64,000 nucleotides of DNA from an uncultured Pelagibacteraceae bacterium (GCA_902579985.1 CACHIV010000004.1:1-64000), one strand, 5' to 3'; shown: positions 1-9,571, counted from the first letter of the stretch. Notes: generated by a model from the letters alone, not told the origin. Made by a program: numbers and translations.

Positions 1-287
1 TTTAATTGCAATTGTTGATCTTTTTTTCTCAACTCTTCATCTTTTTTTTTTAGAAAATCATCTTTTTTTTTAATTTCCTCTTCTTTTAGTTTATATTCTT
101 TTTCTATTGATCGAATTCTTTCTAATTCTTTTTTGATTTGTTCTTCTTTTAACTTAATTTCTTTCTTTTCGTTATTTTTTTGTTTTTTTTTGAAATTATC
201 ATAAACTTTGTTTAACAAAAGGCCGATTTTTTTAACATTTTGTTTTTTAATTAATTTTTTATTTTTCTTTATTTTTTTTCTAGTCAT
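1..287 (-). CDS. Lys/Glu-rich coiled-coil protein, N-terminal part
   Basis: The reading frame starts with ATG at 287 and stays open to the left edge, giving 95 residues; the C-terminus is outside the window. It opens with a basic stretch (MTRKKIKKNKKL) and a short mixed segment around residues 20-33 (IGLLLNKVYDNF). It then becomes an almost uninterrupted run of K, E, Q, I and L, typical of a charged single alpha helix or coiled coil. There is no signal peptide or membrane segment. I do not recognise the family. Because low-complexity A/T-rich DNA can give long K/E frames by chance, the absence of any stop over 285 bases is supportive but not decisive. Upstream of it lies about 100 bp of non-coding DNA. 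Confidence 0.5.
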   Translation of the reverse strand, partial: MTRKKIKKNKKLIKKQNVKKIGLLLNKVYDNFKKKQKNNEKKEIKLKEEQIKKELERIRSIEKEYKLKEEEIKKKDDFLKKKDEELRKKDQQLQL

Positions 288-388
288 TTTTTACAAAAGT
301 GATTTCAACAAAAAATTGTACAATTAACAATAGATAAAAAAATATTTTTAAACTAAGACGTTAATAATATGTTTCAACTTATAGGTGA

Positions 389-1717
389 TTATTTTAAAGA
401 GTTATCATCTTTAAAATCAATGTTTTCAACAATTTTAGTTTCATCAGCAGACTTAGGTTCCTCTATTGGTTCAGTTGTTGGATTTAGCTCAATACCTGCA
501 GGAGTGATTGTTTGTGGCATGGCAACAAATTGTGAGTCAGGGTTCTCAACTGTTTTTCTAACTCCCATTCTATAAACTCCAAAAAATCCAATTAGACCAT
601 GAAAGAAAAAAAGAAATATAAAAAATCCATTCGCACCTACAAAATTCATCAATACAGAACAAAGAAATGGTCCACTCATTGCCCCCAATCCAAATGTAAA
701 TTGTAAACCAGCACCGGCAGCAACAAATTTCTCTTTAGGAATATAATCATTTGTATGCGCAAGTATTAAAGAAAACATAGGTAAACTACAAAAAGAAAAT
801 AAAATTAAAAAAACATAAAACCAATTTTTACTAGTAGCTAAATCACCTGGAAGATATATTTGTCTTGAAACTAAAAGTGTTAAAATTGAAAATATAGAAG
901 CTGCAAAAGTAGAAAAAATTATTACTTTTCTTCTATCATAAATATCCGATAATTTTCCAACTGGAAATTGTGAAATAGCACCAGATATTGCTAACATAAA
1001 AGTTACAAGTGATATTTCGAATATACTAAAATTCATTGAAGCTGCATAAACTGCCAACAATGTAAATAATGCTGATTGAATAGTTCCGTAAAAAAGAGAA
1101 CTTACCATACCAAAAGGAGAAGCATCATAAAGTTCTTTAAGTTTCATTACTTTAATTTTTTTAAATTTTGGTGGCTTTTTTTTAGTTAATAAAATTGGAA
1201 TCAGAGCAAAAGAAGTAATGATTGAAATAAGTATGAAAGGCTGAAAATCTTTTGGAGTACTAAAGTTAAGCAAAAACATTCCCACTCCTATAGCTCCATA
1301 TAAAATTACCATGTAAATAGATAAGACACTTCCTCTATTTTTATTACTTGATCTATCATTTAACCAACTTTCAGCAACAGTATAAATACAAACCATACAT
1401 ATTCCTGTTAAAACTCTTAAAATAAACCAAACAAATGGATTAATAAAAACTGAGTGAATAAGAATAACTAATGATGCTAAAGAAGCAAAAGCTGCAAAAA
1501 CTCTTATATGTCCAACTCTAGATATCAAACTTGGAATTGTTATCGCTCCAATAAAATATCCAATAAAGTATCCTGACATCATAAAGCCAGTAGAAGTTAG
1601 ACTAAATTCTTCTCGAACAGCCCTAACTCCAAGTAAAGAACTTTGGAAGCCATAGGCCATCATTATGAAACCCATACCTAAAAATAATGCCCAAGAATTT
1701 TTTAAAACTTTATACAT
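389..1717 (-). CDS. MFS transporter (YcaD-like)
   Basis: A 442-residue integral membrane protein with about 12 hydrophobic segments, as expected for the major facilitator superfamily. MFS signatures are visible: the loop 2-3 region with 'SRVGHIRVF', the TM4-5 region 'RVLTGICMVCIYTVAESWLNDR' split by a short hydrophobic stretch, and in the second half 'GKLSDIYDRRKVI', a classic loop 8-9 motif. The 'AESWLN' element is reminiscent of YcaD-type carriers. A soluble tail of about 50 residues rich in P, E and D follows the last membrane segment. The substrate cannot be told from the sequence. It is transcribed in the same direction as the EamA gene behind it, with a gap of 58 bp. Confidence 0.85.
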   Translation of the reverse strand: MYKVLKNSWALFLGMGFIMMAYGFQSSLLGVRAVREEFSLTSTGFMMSGYFIGYFIGAITIPSLISRVGHIRVFAAFASLASLVILIHSVFINPFVWFILRVLTGICMVCIYTVAESWLNDRSSNKNRGSVLSIYMVILYGAIGVGMFLLNFSTPKDFQPFILISIITSFALIPILLTKKKPPKFKKIKVMKLKELYDASPFGMVSSLFYGTIQSALFTLLAVYAASMNFSIFEISLVTFMLAISGAISQFPVGKLSDIYDRRKVIIFSTFAASIFSILTLLVSRQIYLPGDLATSKNWFYVFLILFSFCSLPMFSLILAHTNDYIPKEKFVAAGAGLQFTFGLGAMSGPFLCSVLMNFVGANGFFIFLFFFHGLIGFFGVYRMGVRKTVENPDSQFVAMPQTITPAGIELNPTTEPIEEPKSADETKIVENIDFKDDNSLK

Positions 1718-1775
1718 AAAATTGATCGTGTCTATTTGGCAATTACTTATAAATCAAGTCTTTATTGTGACGGAT

Positions 1776-2636
1776 CTATGAATTTTTTAATTTTAAAAAT
1801 GAGTGAATAGCTATAGTAGTTATTATAACTAAACCCCCTTGGATCGTTTCTAGACTAGGTTGTTCTTTTATAATTAACCAGACCCAAATGGGTCCAATAA
1901 TAGTTTCTAATAAGAAAAATAAATTAACTTCTGCTGCAGGAATAAACCTAGGAGCAATTGTTACTAAAACAAATGGTATAGCTACACACATTACACACAT
2001 AATAGGAACTATAATTTTATCATTTTCATTTAGATCAAAACTATCAATAAATAATAAAGCAAAAAGAGCCACTATTAATTTTCCAATTACAGCAGCCGGA
2101 ACTAGATTTTTATTTTTTGCAGATCTAATAGTAACTGCACCGATAGCTAAACCTAAAGCAGTTAATAAACCCAATATATCTCCAAAAAAATTACCAAGCC
2201 GCAAAGAGTCATAAAAAATATAAACAGCGGCCGTAAAAGTTACAAAAATTGCAATCCAAGTTTTTTTATCAGGTAATTCATTTAAAAAAATTGTACCCAA
2301 AATAGCCGATAGCATAGGAGCCATAGCAATCATTACTAAAGTATTTGCCACATTTGTATTTTGAATTGAAACAACAAATGTAATATTTGTTATGGAAAAT
2401 GTACAAATATAGATTAATCCATGGTATCCACTTGTAAGCAGTATTTTAAAAAAATTTAATTTGTAGATTATCAACATTCCAATTAACACTGTAATAAAAG
2501 GAATGATTCCTCGATAAAAAACTAAACCCCAAGTATCTATATTTGAAAGTCTTATAAATAAAGAATCTGGAGTTATAAAAATTACTGCAATAAATGCTAG
2601 TAAAGAGCCTTTTTGTTGGTCTGTTAAATTATTCAA
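1776..2636 (-). CDS. DMT-superfamily permease (EamA family)
   Basis: A 286-residue protein with ten predicted membrane helices arranged as two EamA repeats of about 140 residues, the usual length of the drug/metabolite transporter family. The first repeat starts 'GSLLAFIAVIFITPDSLFIR' and ends near 'YIFYDSLR'. The second starts 'GDILGLLTALGLAIGAV' and ends with a 'LLETIIGPIWVWLI' segment followed by a short basic tail. Such proteins export or import amino acids, nucleosides or other metabolites; the substrate is not predictable. It lies between the MFS gene and the HD-domain gene, all on the minus strand, with short spacers, so co-transcription is possible. Confidence 0.85.
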   Translation of the reverse strand: MNNLTDQQKGSLLAFIAVIFITPDSLFIRLSNIDTWGLVFYRGIIPFITVLIGMLIIYKLNFFKILLTSGYHGLIYICTFSITNITFVVSIQNTNVANTLVMIAMAPMLSAILGTIFLNELPDKKTWIAIFVTFTAAVYIFYDSLRLGNFFGDILGLLTALGLAIGAVTIRSAKNKNLVPAAVIGKLIVALFALLFIDSFDLNENDKIIVPIMCVMCVAIPFVLVTIAPRFIPAAEVNLFFLLETIIGPIWVWLIIKEQPSLETIQGGLVIITTIAIHSFLKLKNS

Positions 2637-2675
2637 GTTATTAAATTCTTTTTGAGAGACTTATATTACTAAAAT

Positions 2676-3233
2676 TTACCAATAAGAATAAGGTTTTCTG
2701 GAAAAAACATTTTTTATCATTGGTTCAAAATCTTGAAGGGTTAAACTTTTAAAGTTTGGGTCAAAAGAAGATTGATCCCATTTTTCACAGAAAGCTAAAG
2801 TATCCTTATAATATTTGTGTCCTTTGTATTTATCTCTTTGATTTCTATTTCCTCCTAAATGATGAGCGTAATAGTACATTTGAAATTCACCATGTTTTTG
2901 AATGATCCAGTGTGTTTTTTTACTCACGTACGGTTTTAATATTGAAGCAGCATATTCAGAATGATTTAATGGAGCCAACTCATCTCCAATATCGTGGAGA
3001 AGAGCGGCTACAATCATCTCTTCACTAGCTTTATCGTTAAAAGCTCTTGTAGCTGTTTGAAGTGAATGTTCTAATCTAGTAATTTTATAACCCTCTAGAG
3101 TAGAAGTTAAACCACTCATAAATTTTATAATTCTATCTGCAGTTCTATTAACATATTTTTTTTCCAGTTTATCTAGAAATAAATAATCTTCTTTAGAACC
3201 ATCTTTCATTTCTTTAAATTTTACAGTATTCAT
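2676..3233 (-). CDS. HD-domain protein, PhnZ/TmpB-like oxygenase candidate
   Basis: A 185-residue single-domain HD protein. Likely metal ligands are His56 in 'RLEHSLQTA', His80-Asp81 in 'ALLHDIGDEL', His91 in 'LNHSE', His108 or His114 in 'THWIIQKHGEF', and Asp153 in 'EKWDQSSFDP'. The order and spacing match HD-fold proteins such as PhnZ and TmpB, which use a mixed-valence di-iron site to cleave the C-P bond of hydroxylated aminophosphonates. They also match a broader set of HD proteins annotated only as phosphohydrolases. I see the motif, but function as an oxygenase is inference. The gene ends 1 bp from the purF stop on the same strand (stop-to-start gap), so it may be read with purF. Confidence 0.8.
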   Translation of the reverse strand: MNTVKFKEMKDGSKEDYLFLDKLEKKYVNRTADRIIKFMSGLTSTLEGYKITRLEHSLQTATRAFNDKASEEMIVAALLHDIGDELAPLNHSEYAASILKPYVSKKTHWIIQKHGEFQMYYYAHHLGGNRNQRDKYKGHKYYKDTLAFCEKWDQSSFDPNFKSLTLQDFEPMIKNVFSRKPYSYW

Positions 3234-3234
3234 T

Positions 3235-4716
3235 TTAATTATTAGATGCAGAGCTTAATAAGGACAGTTGAGTAATTTTGTCATCACCCAATTCATCTAT
3301 TGGTTTAACAGGATAATCACCTGTAAAATAATGATCTGTCAATTGAGGATAGGTATTATCTCTTTTTTCAAATCCCATTGCTTTATACATTCCTTTAACA
3401 GATAAAAAATCTAAAGATTTAGCTCCAATATATTCACAAATCTCTTTATTGTTTTTATTTGCAGCTAAAAGCTCTTTTTTAGTTGGTGTATCAACTCCAT
3501 AAAAATCAGGATATTTTATTTCTGGACAAGCTATCCTTACATGAACTTCTTTAGCACCTGCATCGTAAAGCATTTTTACAATTTTATGAGAAGTAGTTCC
3601 TCTTACTAGAGAGTCATCAATTAATATAATTTTTTTTCCTTTTATTGAGGATTTGTTTGCATTAAGTTTTAGCTTTACTCCTAAACTTCTAATTTTTTGA
3701 CTTGGTTCAATAAAAGTTCTACCAACATAATGATTTCTAGTTAAGCCTAGTTCAAAATTTTTGCCTACATGTTGAGCAAATCCAAGCGCAGCTGCATTTC
3801 CTGAGTCTGGAACAGGAACAATAATATCAGCTTCAATCTTATTTTCTTTTGCAAGTTCAATTCCAAAATTTTTTCTGTGTTCATATGCTGATCTGCCATT
3901 TAAGATACTGTCTGGTCTTGCAAAATAAATATATTCGAACACGCAAGGACGTATCTTTCTAGTCGGAAAAGGTTTTATACTTTTTAAAGTATCATTTTCT
4001 ATATATACAACTTCGCCATTTTCTACATCTCTTATATATTTAGCACCAATAATATCTAATGCACAAGTTTCAGATGCAAAAACATAACTATCCTTTATTT
4101 TACCAATTACTAAAGGTCTTATTCCATAGGGATCTCTTACTCCAACTAAAATGTTTTGCGTTAGCATGACTAAAGAATAACCACCTTGAATTTGAAAAAT
4201 TGCATCAATAATTTTATCAATAGTTTTGTTTCTTTTTGATTTAGCAATTAATTGAACAATTGTCTCTGTATCAGATGTTGTGTAAAAAATTGCTCCATCC
4301 TCGACTAGTTTTTTTCTTAAAGATATTGAATTTGTTAAATTGCCATTATGAGCAACTCCAATTCCTCCAGCATTTGTATCAGCGAAAAAAGGCTGTATAT
4401 TTCTCAAAGTATTTTCACCGGTTGTACTGTATCTATTATGTCCAATAGCATAGTTTCCTTTTAGTTTATTGAGCACTTTTTCTTTATTAAAGTTATCTCC
4501 TACTAAACCAAATCTTTTTTCTGAGTAATATTGTTTTCCATCAAATGTGACTATTCCACATCCTTCTTGACCACGATGTTGAAGAGCATGAAGTCCAAGA
4601 GCAGTAAATGCTGAAGCATCTTTGTTGTTGCTAACACCAAACACTCCACACTCTTCTCTCAATTTAGGATCAAAGTTCTTCAATTTTTTCTTTAGAATCT
4701 TGATATGTTTTTTCAT
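3235..4716 (-). CDS. purF: Amidophosphoribosyltransferase
   Basis: PurF catalyses the first step of purine synthesis, forming phosphoribosylamine from PRPP and glutamine. The N-terminal glutaminase starts at the catalytic Cys in 'REECGVFG' (about residue 23), after a short propeptide; 'GLHALQHRGQEG' and 'GHNRYSTTG' follow. The PRPP-binding loop is 'KIILIDDSLVRGTTS' near residue 365. Length (493) is normal. The ATG start overlaps cvpA by 47 bp; an in-frame TTG at 4683 would reduce this to 14 bp and still keep the propeptide, so the start is slightly uncertain. Adjacency to cvpA is conserved in many proteobacteria. The protein is cytoplasmic. Confidence 0.97.
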   Translation of the reverse strand: MKKHIKILKKKLKNFDPKLREECGVFGVSNNKDASAFTALGLHALQHRGQEGCGIVTFDGKQYYSEKRFGLVGDNFNKEKVLNKLKGNYAIGHNRYSTTGENTLRNIQPFFADTNAGGIGVAHNGNLTNSISLRKKLVEDGAIFYTTSDTETIVQLIAKSKRNKTIDKIIDAIFQIQGGYSLVMLTQNILVGVRDPYGIRPLVIGKIKDSYVFASETCALDIIGAKYIRDVENGEVVYIENDTLKSIKPFPTRKIRPCVFEYIYFARPDSILNGRSAYEHRKNFGIELAKENKIEADIIVPVPDSGNAAALGFAQHVGKNFELGLTRNHYVGRTFIEPSQKIRSLGVKLKLNANKSSIKGKKIILIDDSLVRGTTSHKIVKMLYDAGAKEVHVRIACPEIKYPDFYGVDTPTKKELLAANKNNKEICEYIGAKSLDFLSVKGMYKAMGFEKRDNTYPQLTDHYFTGDYPVKPIDELGDDKITQLSLLSSASNN

Positions 4717-5215
4717 TAGGAAATTCTTTCAACAAATAATTACTACCTTTTTCTAAATATGGAAAGGTAAATGACTTATCTAGATTTATTGGCCATTTAT
4801 CATGATTATACACAACATGTATAGCAGAAAACACACAAACAGAAATTATATATGATCTAATAAATCCAAAAAAGAATCCAAAAATAGTATCTAAACTTCC
4901 TAAACCTGTATATCTGACGGCTTTACTTATCCCTTTGTTAATAAGCAGTATCAAAAAAATCACTATTATAAAGATTGTAATTCCTAAACCTACATCTAAT
5001 ACGTACTCATTATCTATAATATCTTTAACATAAGGTTTTAATCTTGGGAAAATGATTAAAGTTATAATATAAGCTAATAACCATTTAGCCATTGCAAGAA
5101 TACTTAAAATAAAGCCTTTTTTATAACATTTGATTAAAGATAAAATTGTAATAGTCAAATAAATTAGATCTATAATTGATATTGCGTCATAAAAATTTTT
5201 TAATATTTCAATCAT
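4670..5215 (-). CDS. cvpA: CvpA family membrane protein
   Basis: A 181-residue inner-membrane protein with four hydrophobic segments, at about residues 15-30, 40-58, 75-92 and 110-130. It has the family's 'GLGSLDTIFGFFFGF' element preceding the last helix. CvpA was first described from colicin V production and is linked to envelope homeostasis; its biochemical role is not settled. It sits directly upstream of purF, as in E. coli and alphaproteobacteria, and overlaps it. In many alphaproteobacteria radA precedes cvpA, but here an RND exporter gene does. Confidence 0.92.
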   Translation of the reverse strand: MIEILKNFYDAISIIDLIYLTITILSLIKCYKKGFILSILAMAKWLLAYIITLIIFPRLKPYVKDIIDNEYVLDVGLGITIFIIVIFLILLINKGISKAVRYTGLGSLDTIFGFFFGFIRSYIISVCVFSAIHVVYNHDKWPINLDKSFTFPYLEKGSNYLLKEFPNEKTYQDSKEKIEEL

Positions 5216-5221
5216 TTAAAT

Positions 5222-7603
5222 CTATTTCCCAAAAGGCTTAACTAGCAGAATCAAAGATGGAAGCAGAGTTAAAACTGATATCATTGCCAATAACATTGCA
5301 ATTCCTGTAAAAATCCCAAAGTAAATAGTAGGTATGAATTTTGATAAAACTAAAATCGAAAACCCAAAAACAATTGTTATAGAAGTATTTAAAATAGCCT
5401 TGCCAACTGTAGAGTGACATAAATTCAGAGTTTTATAATAATCTTTTGAATTTTGAAATTCTTCTTTAAATCTATAAATATAGTGAATGCTATTATCTAC
5501 TGCGATACCAATCGTAATAGCAGCTATAGTAATTGTCATCATATCTAAAGGAATCCCAAGCAAACCTATAATACCTAATATAAAAAAAGCAGCTATAAAA
5601 TTTGGCACTACTCCAATTAAAGATAGTTTGATATTCTTAAAAAGGACTATAAACATTGCAAATATACCAATCATCACTAAACCTAAGGTTAAAATTTGAG
5701 ATTTAAAAAGACTTTGGAGTAAGTTATTAAATAAAATTAAAACACCTGCAAGTTTGAACTCACTATCTTTTAATCCAAAATCATTTTTTAAGTCATGATT
5801 TATTTTTTTTATTAAATCATTTCTTCTTAAGTTCTCTTGTGAGTCTATAATTCTAAGATTAATTCTAGCTTCATTATCTTTTATTGAAATATAAGGATCA
5901 ATTATTTCAGTTTTAATACTATCGGGAATTTTAGTATATAAAACTCCCATTTCTAATGTTCCTAGTGGTTTATTATTATTTAGTGATGTTGCAACATCAA
6001 TAATTGATGAAAATGAAAGTACTTTTCCAACTTGTGGTAAATTATCAAGATAATTATGTATCGACGAAATTCTATCAATTTTATCTTTTGTAAACCAGTA
6101 TTTTTCATCATCCTGATCGTTTTCATCATCCCAATCTTCAAACTCATCATTATCATCGATTACTTTTTCTTTTTCTGGAAATTTTAAAATAACTTCAAGA
6201 GGAGTAGTTCCACCTAATTTTTCATCTATAAGTTTCATTCCTTTATAAATTTCAGTATTTTTACTAAAATAATTTATAAAGCTATTTTCAACTTCAAGAC
6301 GTTTAATACCAACTAAACTTAGAATTATTATTATTCCTGTAATTAAAAATATCATTTTTTGATTAGTTTGAGATATTTTTGCAAAAAAAGATGTAATTTT
6401 AGAATCTTCGTATTTTTTTAAAGAAATATTATCCTTTGGTACTAAATTAATTAAAGTTGGAAGTAAACTAAAAGTAATAATAAATGCTGTCATAAGTCCC
6501 AAAGTCATCATCAGCCCAAAATCAATTATAGGCTTTATCTCGCTAAATATTAATGAAAGAAATGCAATTATAGTAGTCAGAACTGTATATAAAATTGGCC
6601 AAAACATTTTACTTGTAGTTAAAGTAATAAGTTCAAAAATGTTTTTGTTAGGATAGCTTTCTCTAAGCTGTAAAAATCTTGTACTCATGTGAATATTCAT
6701 TGCCATCGTCAAAATTAACATTAGTGCAATAAAGTTAGAGGATATAACAGTTACCTTCCAACCTAATAAACCCAGCATTCCCATCATTATTATAACTGAA
6801 AAGAAACAACTACTGATCGGTACTATAATCCAAATTAATTTTCTAAATACGAACCATAGAGTAAAAATAATAAATAATAGAACACCTAAACCAAAAACAA
6901 TTATATCACTTTTTATAAACGTCATCATATCATCTGCAATCATAGGTATTCCCCCCAAATGTATTTTTCCTATATTGCTATAACTTTTTATAATTTTTCT
7001 TATTTCAAGAATATTTTCATGATTTTTTTTTTTAAATTTATCTTTGTATATTTCAATTTCTTTATTTGTTTTATTTTTAAAATCTTTAAAATTATTTTCT
7101 TTTATATAAACGATGATTCCACTTGTATTACCATCTTCGCTAATTACAAAATTTCTAAATACTGGACTATTTAAAATTTCTGCAAACCCTCTTTCTCTAT
7201 CTACATCCTCATCTTTTAAAGTTTTAAAATTTTTTAATCTTTCTTGAAGAGGTTTTTCTGAGTTGTCTAATAGAGGAATGTCTAATAGAGTAACTACACT
7301 ATGTACCCAATTTAAGCTTTGAATCTTATATTTTAAACTTAATAAATTATTAATTGAAGACTCAGATATCATTCCATTATTAGGAGAATATGTTAGAATT
7401 AAAAATTCTTTTGATCCATATCTATTAGTTACTTCTCTTAAATATTTAAGATCAGGATCTCCTTCAATTAAAAGCGTATCCGAAGAAGCATCTAATCTAA
7501 AATCTTTTGAATGATACCCAAAAAATAATAAAGATATAATTAATATAATAAAAATTGACTTGGGTTTTTTGATTATTGTATTTTGATAAAATTGGGCAAA
7601 CAT
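5222..7603 (-). CDS. RND/MMPL family exporter
   Basis: A 793-residue protein with the two-repeat architecture of single-component RND exporters (MMPL or sterol-sensing-domain-like). TM1 is at about residues 14-30, a periplasmic loop follows, and five helices lie between about 225 and 390. Then come TM7 near 410, a second periplasmic loop, and five helices between about 630 and 790. In the last bundle 'AVDNSIHYIYRFKEEF' is the family signature, with the Asp that normally relays protons; 'MAMNIHMSTRFLQLRESYP' is the equivalent in the first bundle. Relatives export lipids, hopanoids or hydrophobic compounds. The second periplasmic loop carries an unusually acidic D/E-rich insertion around residues 480-500. 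It lies between dnaB and cvpA, a place where alr and radA occur in other alphaproteobacteria. Confidence 0.88.
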   Translation of the reverse strand: MFAQFYQNTIIKKPKSIFIILIISLLFFGYHSKDFRLDASSDTLLIEGDPDLKYLREVTNRYGSKEFLILTYSPNNGMISESSINNLLSLKYKIQSLNWVHSVVTLLDIPLLDNSEKPLQERLKNFKTLKDEDVDRERGFAEILNSPVFRNFVISEDGNTSGIIVYIKENNFKDFKNKTNKEIEIYKDKFKKKNHENILEIRKIIKSYSNIGKIHLGGIPMIADDMMTFIKSDIIVFGLGVLLFIIFTLWFVFRKLIWIIVPISSCFFSVIIMMGMLGLLGWKVTVISSNFIALMLILTMAMNIHMSTRFLQLRESYPNKNIFELITLTTSKMFWPILYTVLTTIIAFLSLIFSEIKPIIDFGLMMTLGLMTAFIITFSLLPTLINLVPKDNISLKKYEDSKITSFFAKISQTNQKMIFLITGIIIILSLVGIKRLEVENSFINYFSKNTEIYKGMKLIDEKLGGTTPLEVILKFPEKEKVIDDNDEFEDWDDENDQDDEKYWFTKDKIDRISSIHNYLDNLPQVGKVLSFSSIIDVATSLNNNKPLGTLEMGVLYTKIPDSIKTEIIDPYISIKDNEARINLRIIDSQENLRRNDLIKKINHDLKNDFGLKDSEFKLAGVLILFNNLLQSLFKSQILTLGLVMIGIFAMFIVLFKNIKLSLIGVVPNFIAAFFILGIIGLLGIPLDMMTITIAAITIGIAVDNSIHYIYRFKEEFQNSKDYYKTLNLCHSTVGKAILNTSITIVFGFSILVLSKFIPTIYFGIFTGIAMLLAMISVLTLLPSLILLVKPFGK

Positions 7604-7625
7604 TTAACCCCTTTTATATTGAAAT

Positions 7626-9044
7626 TTAGTTATTTTGTAGATCTTTAAATTTAGTAAACATTTCCTCAAATTCTAAGCTTATATTACCGGTAGGACCATG
7701 TCTCTGTTTACCAATAATAAGTTCAGCTAAATGGGAAACCTCATTCATTTTTACTTGCCATTCTGCGTGTTCGACAGTTGCTGGTCGAGGTTCTTTGGAT
7801 CTTAAATAATATGATTCTCTATATACAAACATCACAACATCGGCATCTTGCTCAATAGAGCCTGATTCCCTTAAATCTGCTAATATAGGTTTTTTATCGT
7901 CTCTTTGTTCAACAGCTCTTGAAAGTTGAGAAAGAGCTACAACAGGTATTGAGAGTTCTTTAGCAATTGCCTTTAATCCTTGGGTTATTTCAGAAATTTC
8001 CTGAACTCTACCATCTCTATTATTAAAAGTTCCTCTCATTAATTGGATATAATCAACTACAACCATATCGAGACCGTAAAGTCTTTTTATTCTTCTTGCT
8101 CTATTACTCAATGCAGCAATATTTATTGCTGGAGTTTCATCAATAAATAAAGGGAGCTCAGATATATTTTTTGAGGTTTCAATAAATTTATCGAATTGTT
8201 CATCTGAAATTTTTCCCCGTCTTATATCATTAGATTTAATTCTAGATTGTTCTGCTAGAATTCTTGTTGATAATTGCTCAGATGACATTTCTAATGAAAA
8301 AAAAGCTACTGATGATTTTTTTCCGCTTTCTTGAATTTTTTGTGCCGCATTAAAAGCTATATTTGTGGCTAAAGCTGTTTTACCCATGGAAGGACGACCT
8401 GCTATAATAATTAAATCAGAATTATGCAAACCTCCTAATCTATCATCTAAATCTCTCAGTCCTGTTGGCACACCGACTATTCCTTCATCGTTTTTGTATG
8501 CTGCTGACGCCATTTCTATAGTTTGTTTCATAGCCTCATCAAATTTTACTAATGATGAACTAAAAGAACCTTTTTCAGCAAGATCGAATAATAACTTTTC
8601 TGATTTTTCAATTATAATTTGTCCATTAACATTTAATTCATTTAGTTTTGCTAAGTCAATTGTATTTTCTGATATTTTAATTAGTTCTCTTCTTACAAAC
8701 ATATCATAAATTATTCTTGAGTATTCTATAGCTTGTCTAGAGGCAGTAGAAAATTTTGTAATCTTAACTAAATATTCTGGTATATTTAATTCATCTTTCT
8801 CGTTTTCGAAATAATTCTTTAATGTAATTGGGTTTGCTAACATTCCTTTATAAATGAGATTTTCAATAGCTGAAAAAATTTTTTGATGCATTGGATCATA
8901 AAAATTAGTACTTGAAATGATAGTATTTACTTCATCAAATAATTCGTTTGATACCAATATGGATCCAATAACCGATTGTTCAGCCTCTATATTGTTAGGA
9001 AGTTCTTTAAAGTTGTCTTTGACTATACTTAATTTATTTTCCAT
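7626..9044 (-). CDS. dnaB: Replicative DNA helicase
   Basis: DnaB unwinds DNA at the replication fork as a hexameric ring. The N-terminal domain begins 'LPNNIEAEQSVIGSIL', the usual DnaB opening. The RecA-like C-terminal domain has Walker A 'GRPSMGKTALA' near residue 222, 'VAFFSLEMSSEQL', Walker B 'MVVVDYIQLM' and 'ADLRESGSIEQDADVVMFVYR'. Length 472 is normal. No intein or insertion is visible. The gene follows rpsF-rpsR-rplI on the same strand, a gene order seen in many proteobacteria, with a 68 bp spacer. Confidence 0.97.
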   Translation of the reverse strand: MENKLSIVKDNFKELPNNIEAEQSVIGSILVSNELFDEVNTIISSTNFYDPMHQKIFSAIENLIYKGMLANPITLKNYFENEKDELNIPEYLVKITKFSTASRQAIEYSRIIYDMFVRRELIKISENTIDLAKLNELNVNGQIIIEKSEKLLFDLAEKGSFSSSLVKFDEAMKQTIEMASAAYKNDEGIVGVPTGLRDLDDRLGGLHNSDLIIIAGRPSMGKTALATNIAFNAAQKIQESGKKSSVAFFSLEMSSEQLSTRILAEQSRIKSNDIRRGKISDEQFDKFIETSKNISELPLFIDETPAINIAALSNRARRIKRLYGLDMVVVDYIQLMRGTFNNRDGRVQEISEITQGLKAIAKELSIPVVALSQLSRAVEQRDDKKPILADLRESGSIEQDADVVMFVYRESYYLRSKEPRPATVEHAEWQVKMNEVSHLAELIIGKQRHGPTGNISLEFEEMFTKFKDLQNN

Positions 9045-9112
9045 AAATAAATTTTAACTTAAATATTTTTTTAAAAAAATAATAAATATATGTTGGGGAG
9101 AAAATTGTATAA

Positions 9113-9571
9113 TTACTGTGTAGCTTCTGCTGCAATCACATTAACAACAATTTCAAAGTCTACTTCGGAGTGTAAGATAACTTTTACCTTAAATTTACCA
9201 ATTGACTTAATTTCAGTTATTGGTTGTATCATTGATGGTTTAATATCAAGTTTGTCATTTTCTTGTATCAATTTTGAAATTTCTGTTGGTTTTACTGAAC
9301 CGTAAAGTTCTTTGTTTTCCGTACAAAGTTTTTTAATTTTATACTCTTTACCCTTAATTTTTTCTAAAATTTTTTGGGCTTGATTTTTTTTTTCAGCATC
9401 TTTTTTACCTAATTCAATTTTAATTTTATTTACTTCGGCAACATTTTCTTTAGAAGCATAAAGAGCTTTTTTACTTGAAATTAAAAAATTTCTAGCAAAA
9501 CCTCTTTTGACATCTATGATCTCTCCTATAGATCCGATTTTTCTTAAATTTTCTAAAAGAATAACTTTCAT
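9113..9571 (-). CDS. rplI: 50S ribosomal protein L9
   Basis: L9 binds domain V of 23S rRNA and influences frame maintenance. The N-terminal globular domain shows the conserved 'MKVILLENLRKIGSIGEIIDVKRGFARNFLI' pattern (broken here by family variation). A long charged connecting helix follows at about residues 40-75, then a C-terminal domain with 'LYGSVKPTEIS'. Its 152 residues are typical. Its ATG directly follows the rpsR stop on the same strand. Confidence 0.96.
   Translation of the reverse strand: MKVILLENLRKIGSIGEIIDVKRGFARNFLISSKKALYASKENVAEVNKIKIELGKKDAEKKNQAQKILEKIKGKEYKIKKLCTENKELYGSVKPTEISKLIQENDKLDIKPSMIQPITEIKSIGKFKVKVILHSEVDFEIVVNVIAAEATQ

Noticed and set aside
2676-4716. HD protein as part of purine synthesis because it abuts purF
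   Set aside because: A 1 bp gap alone is weak evidence in a genome this compact, and the motif is not that of a purine-pathway enzyme.
5238-5420. Open frames antisense to or overlapping large genes (for example within the RND exporter)
   Set aside because: These frames lie wholly within well-supported genes and encode low-complexity sequence without family features.
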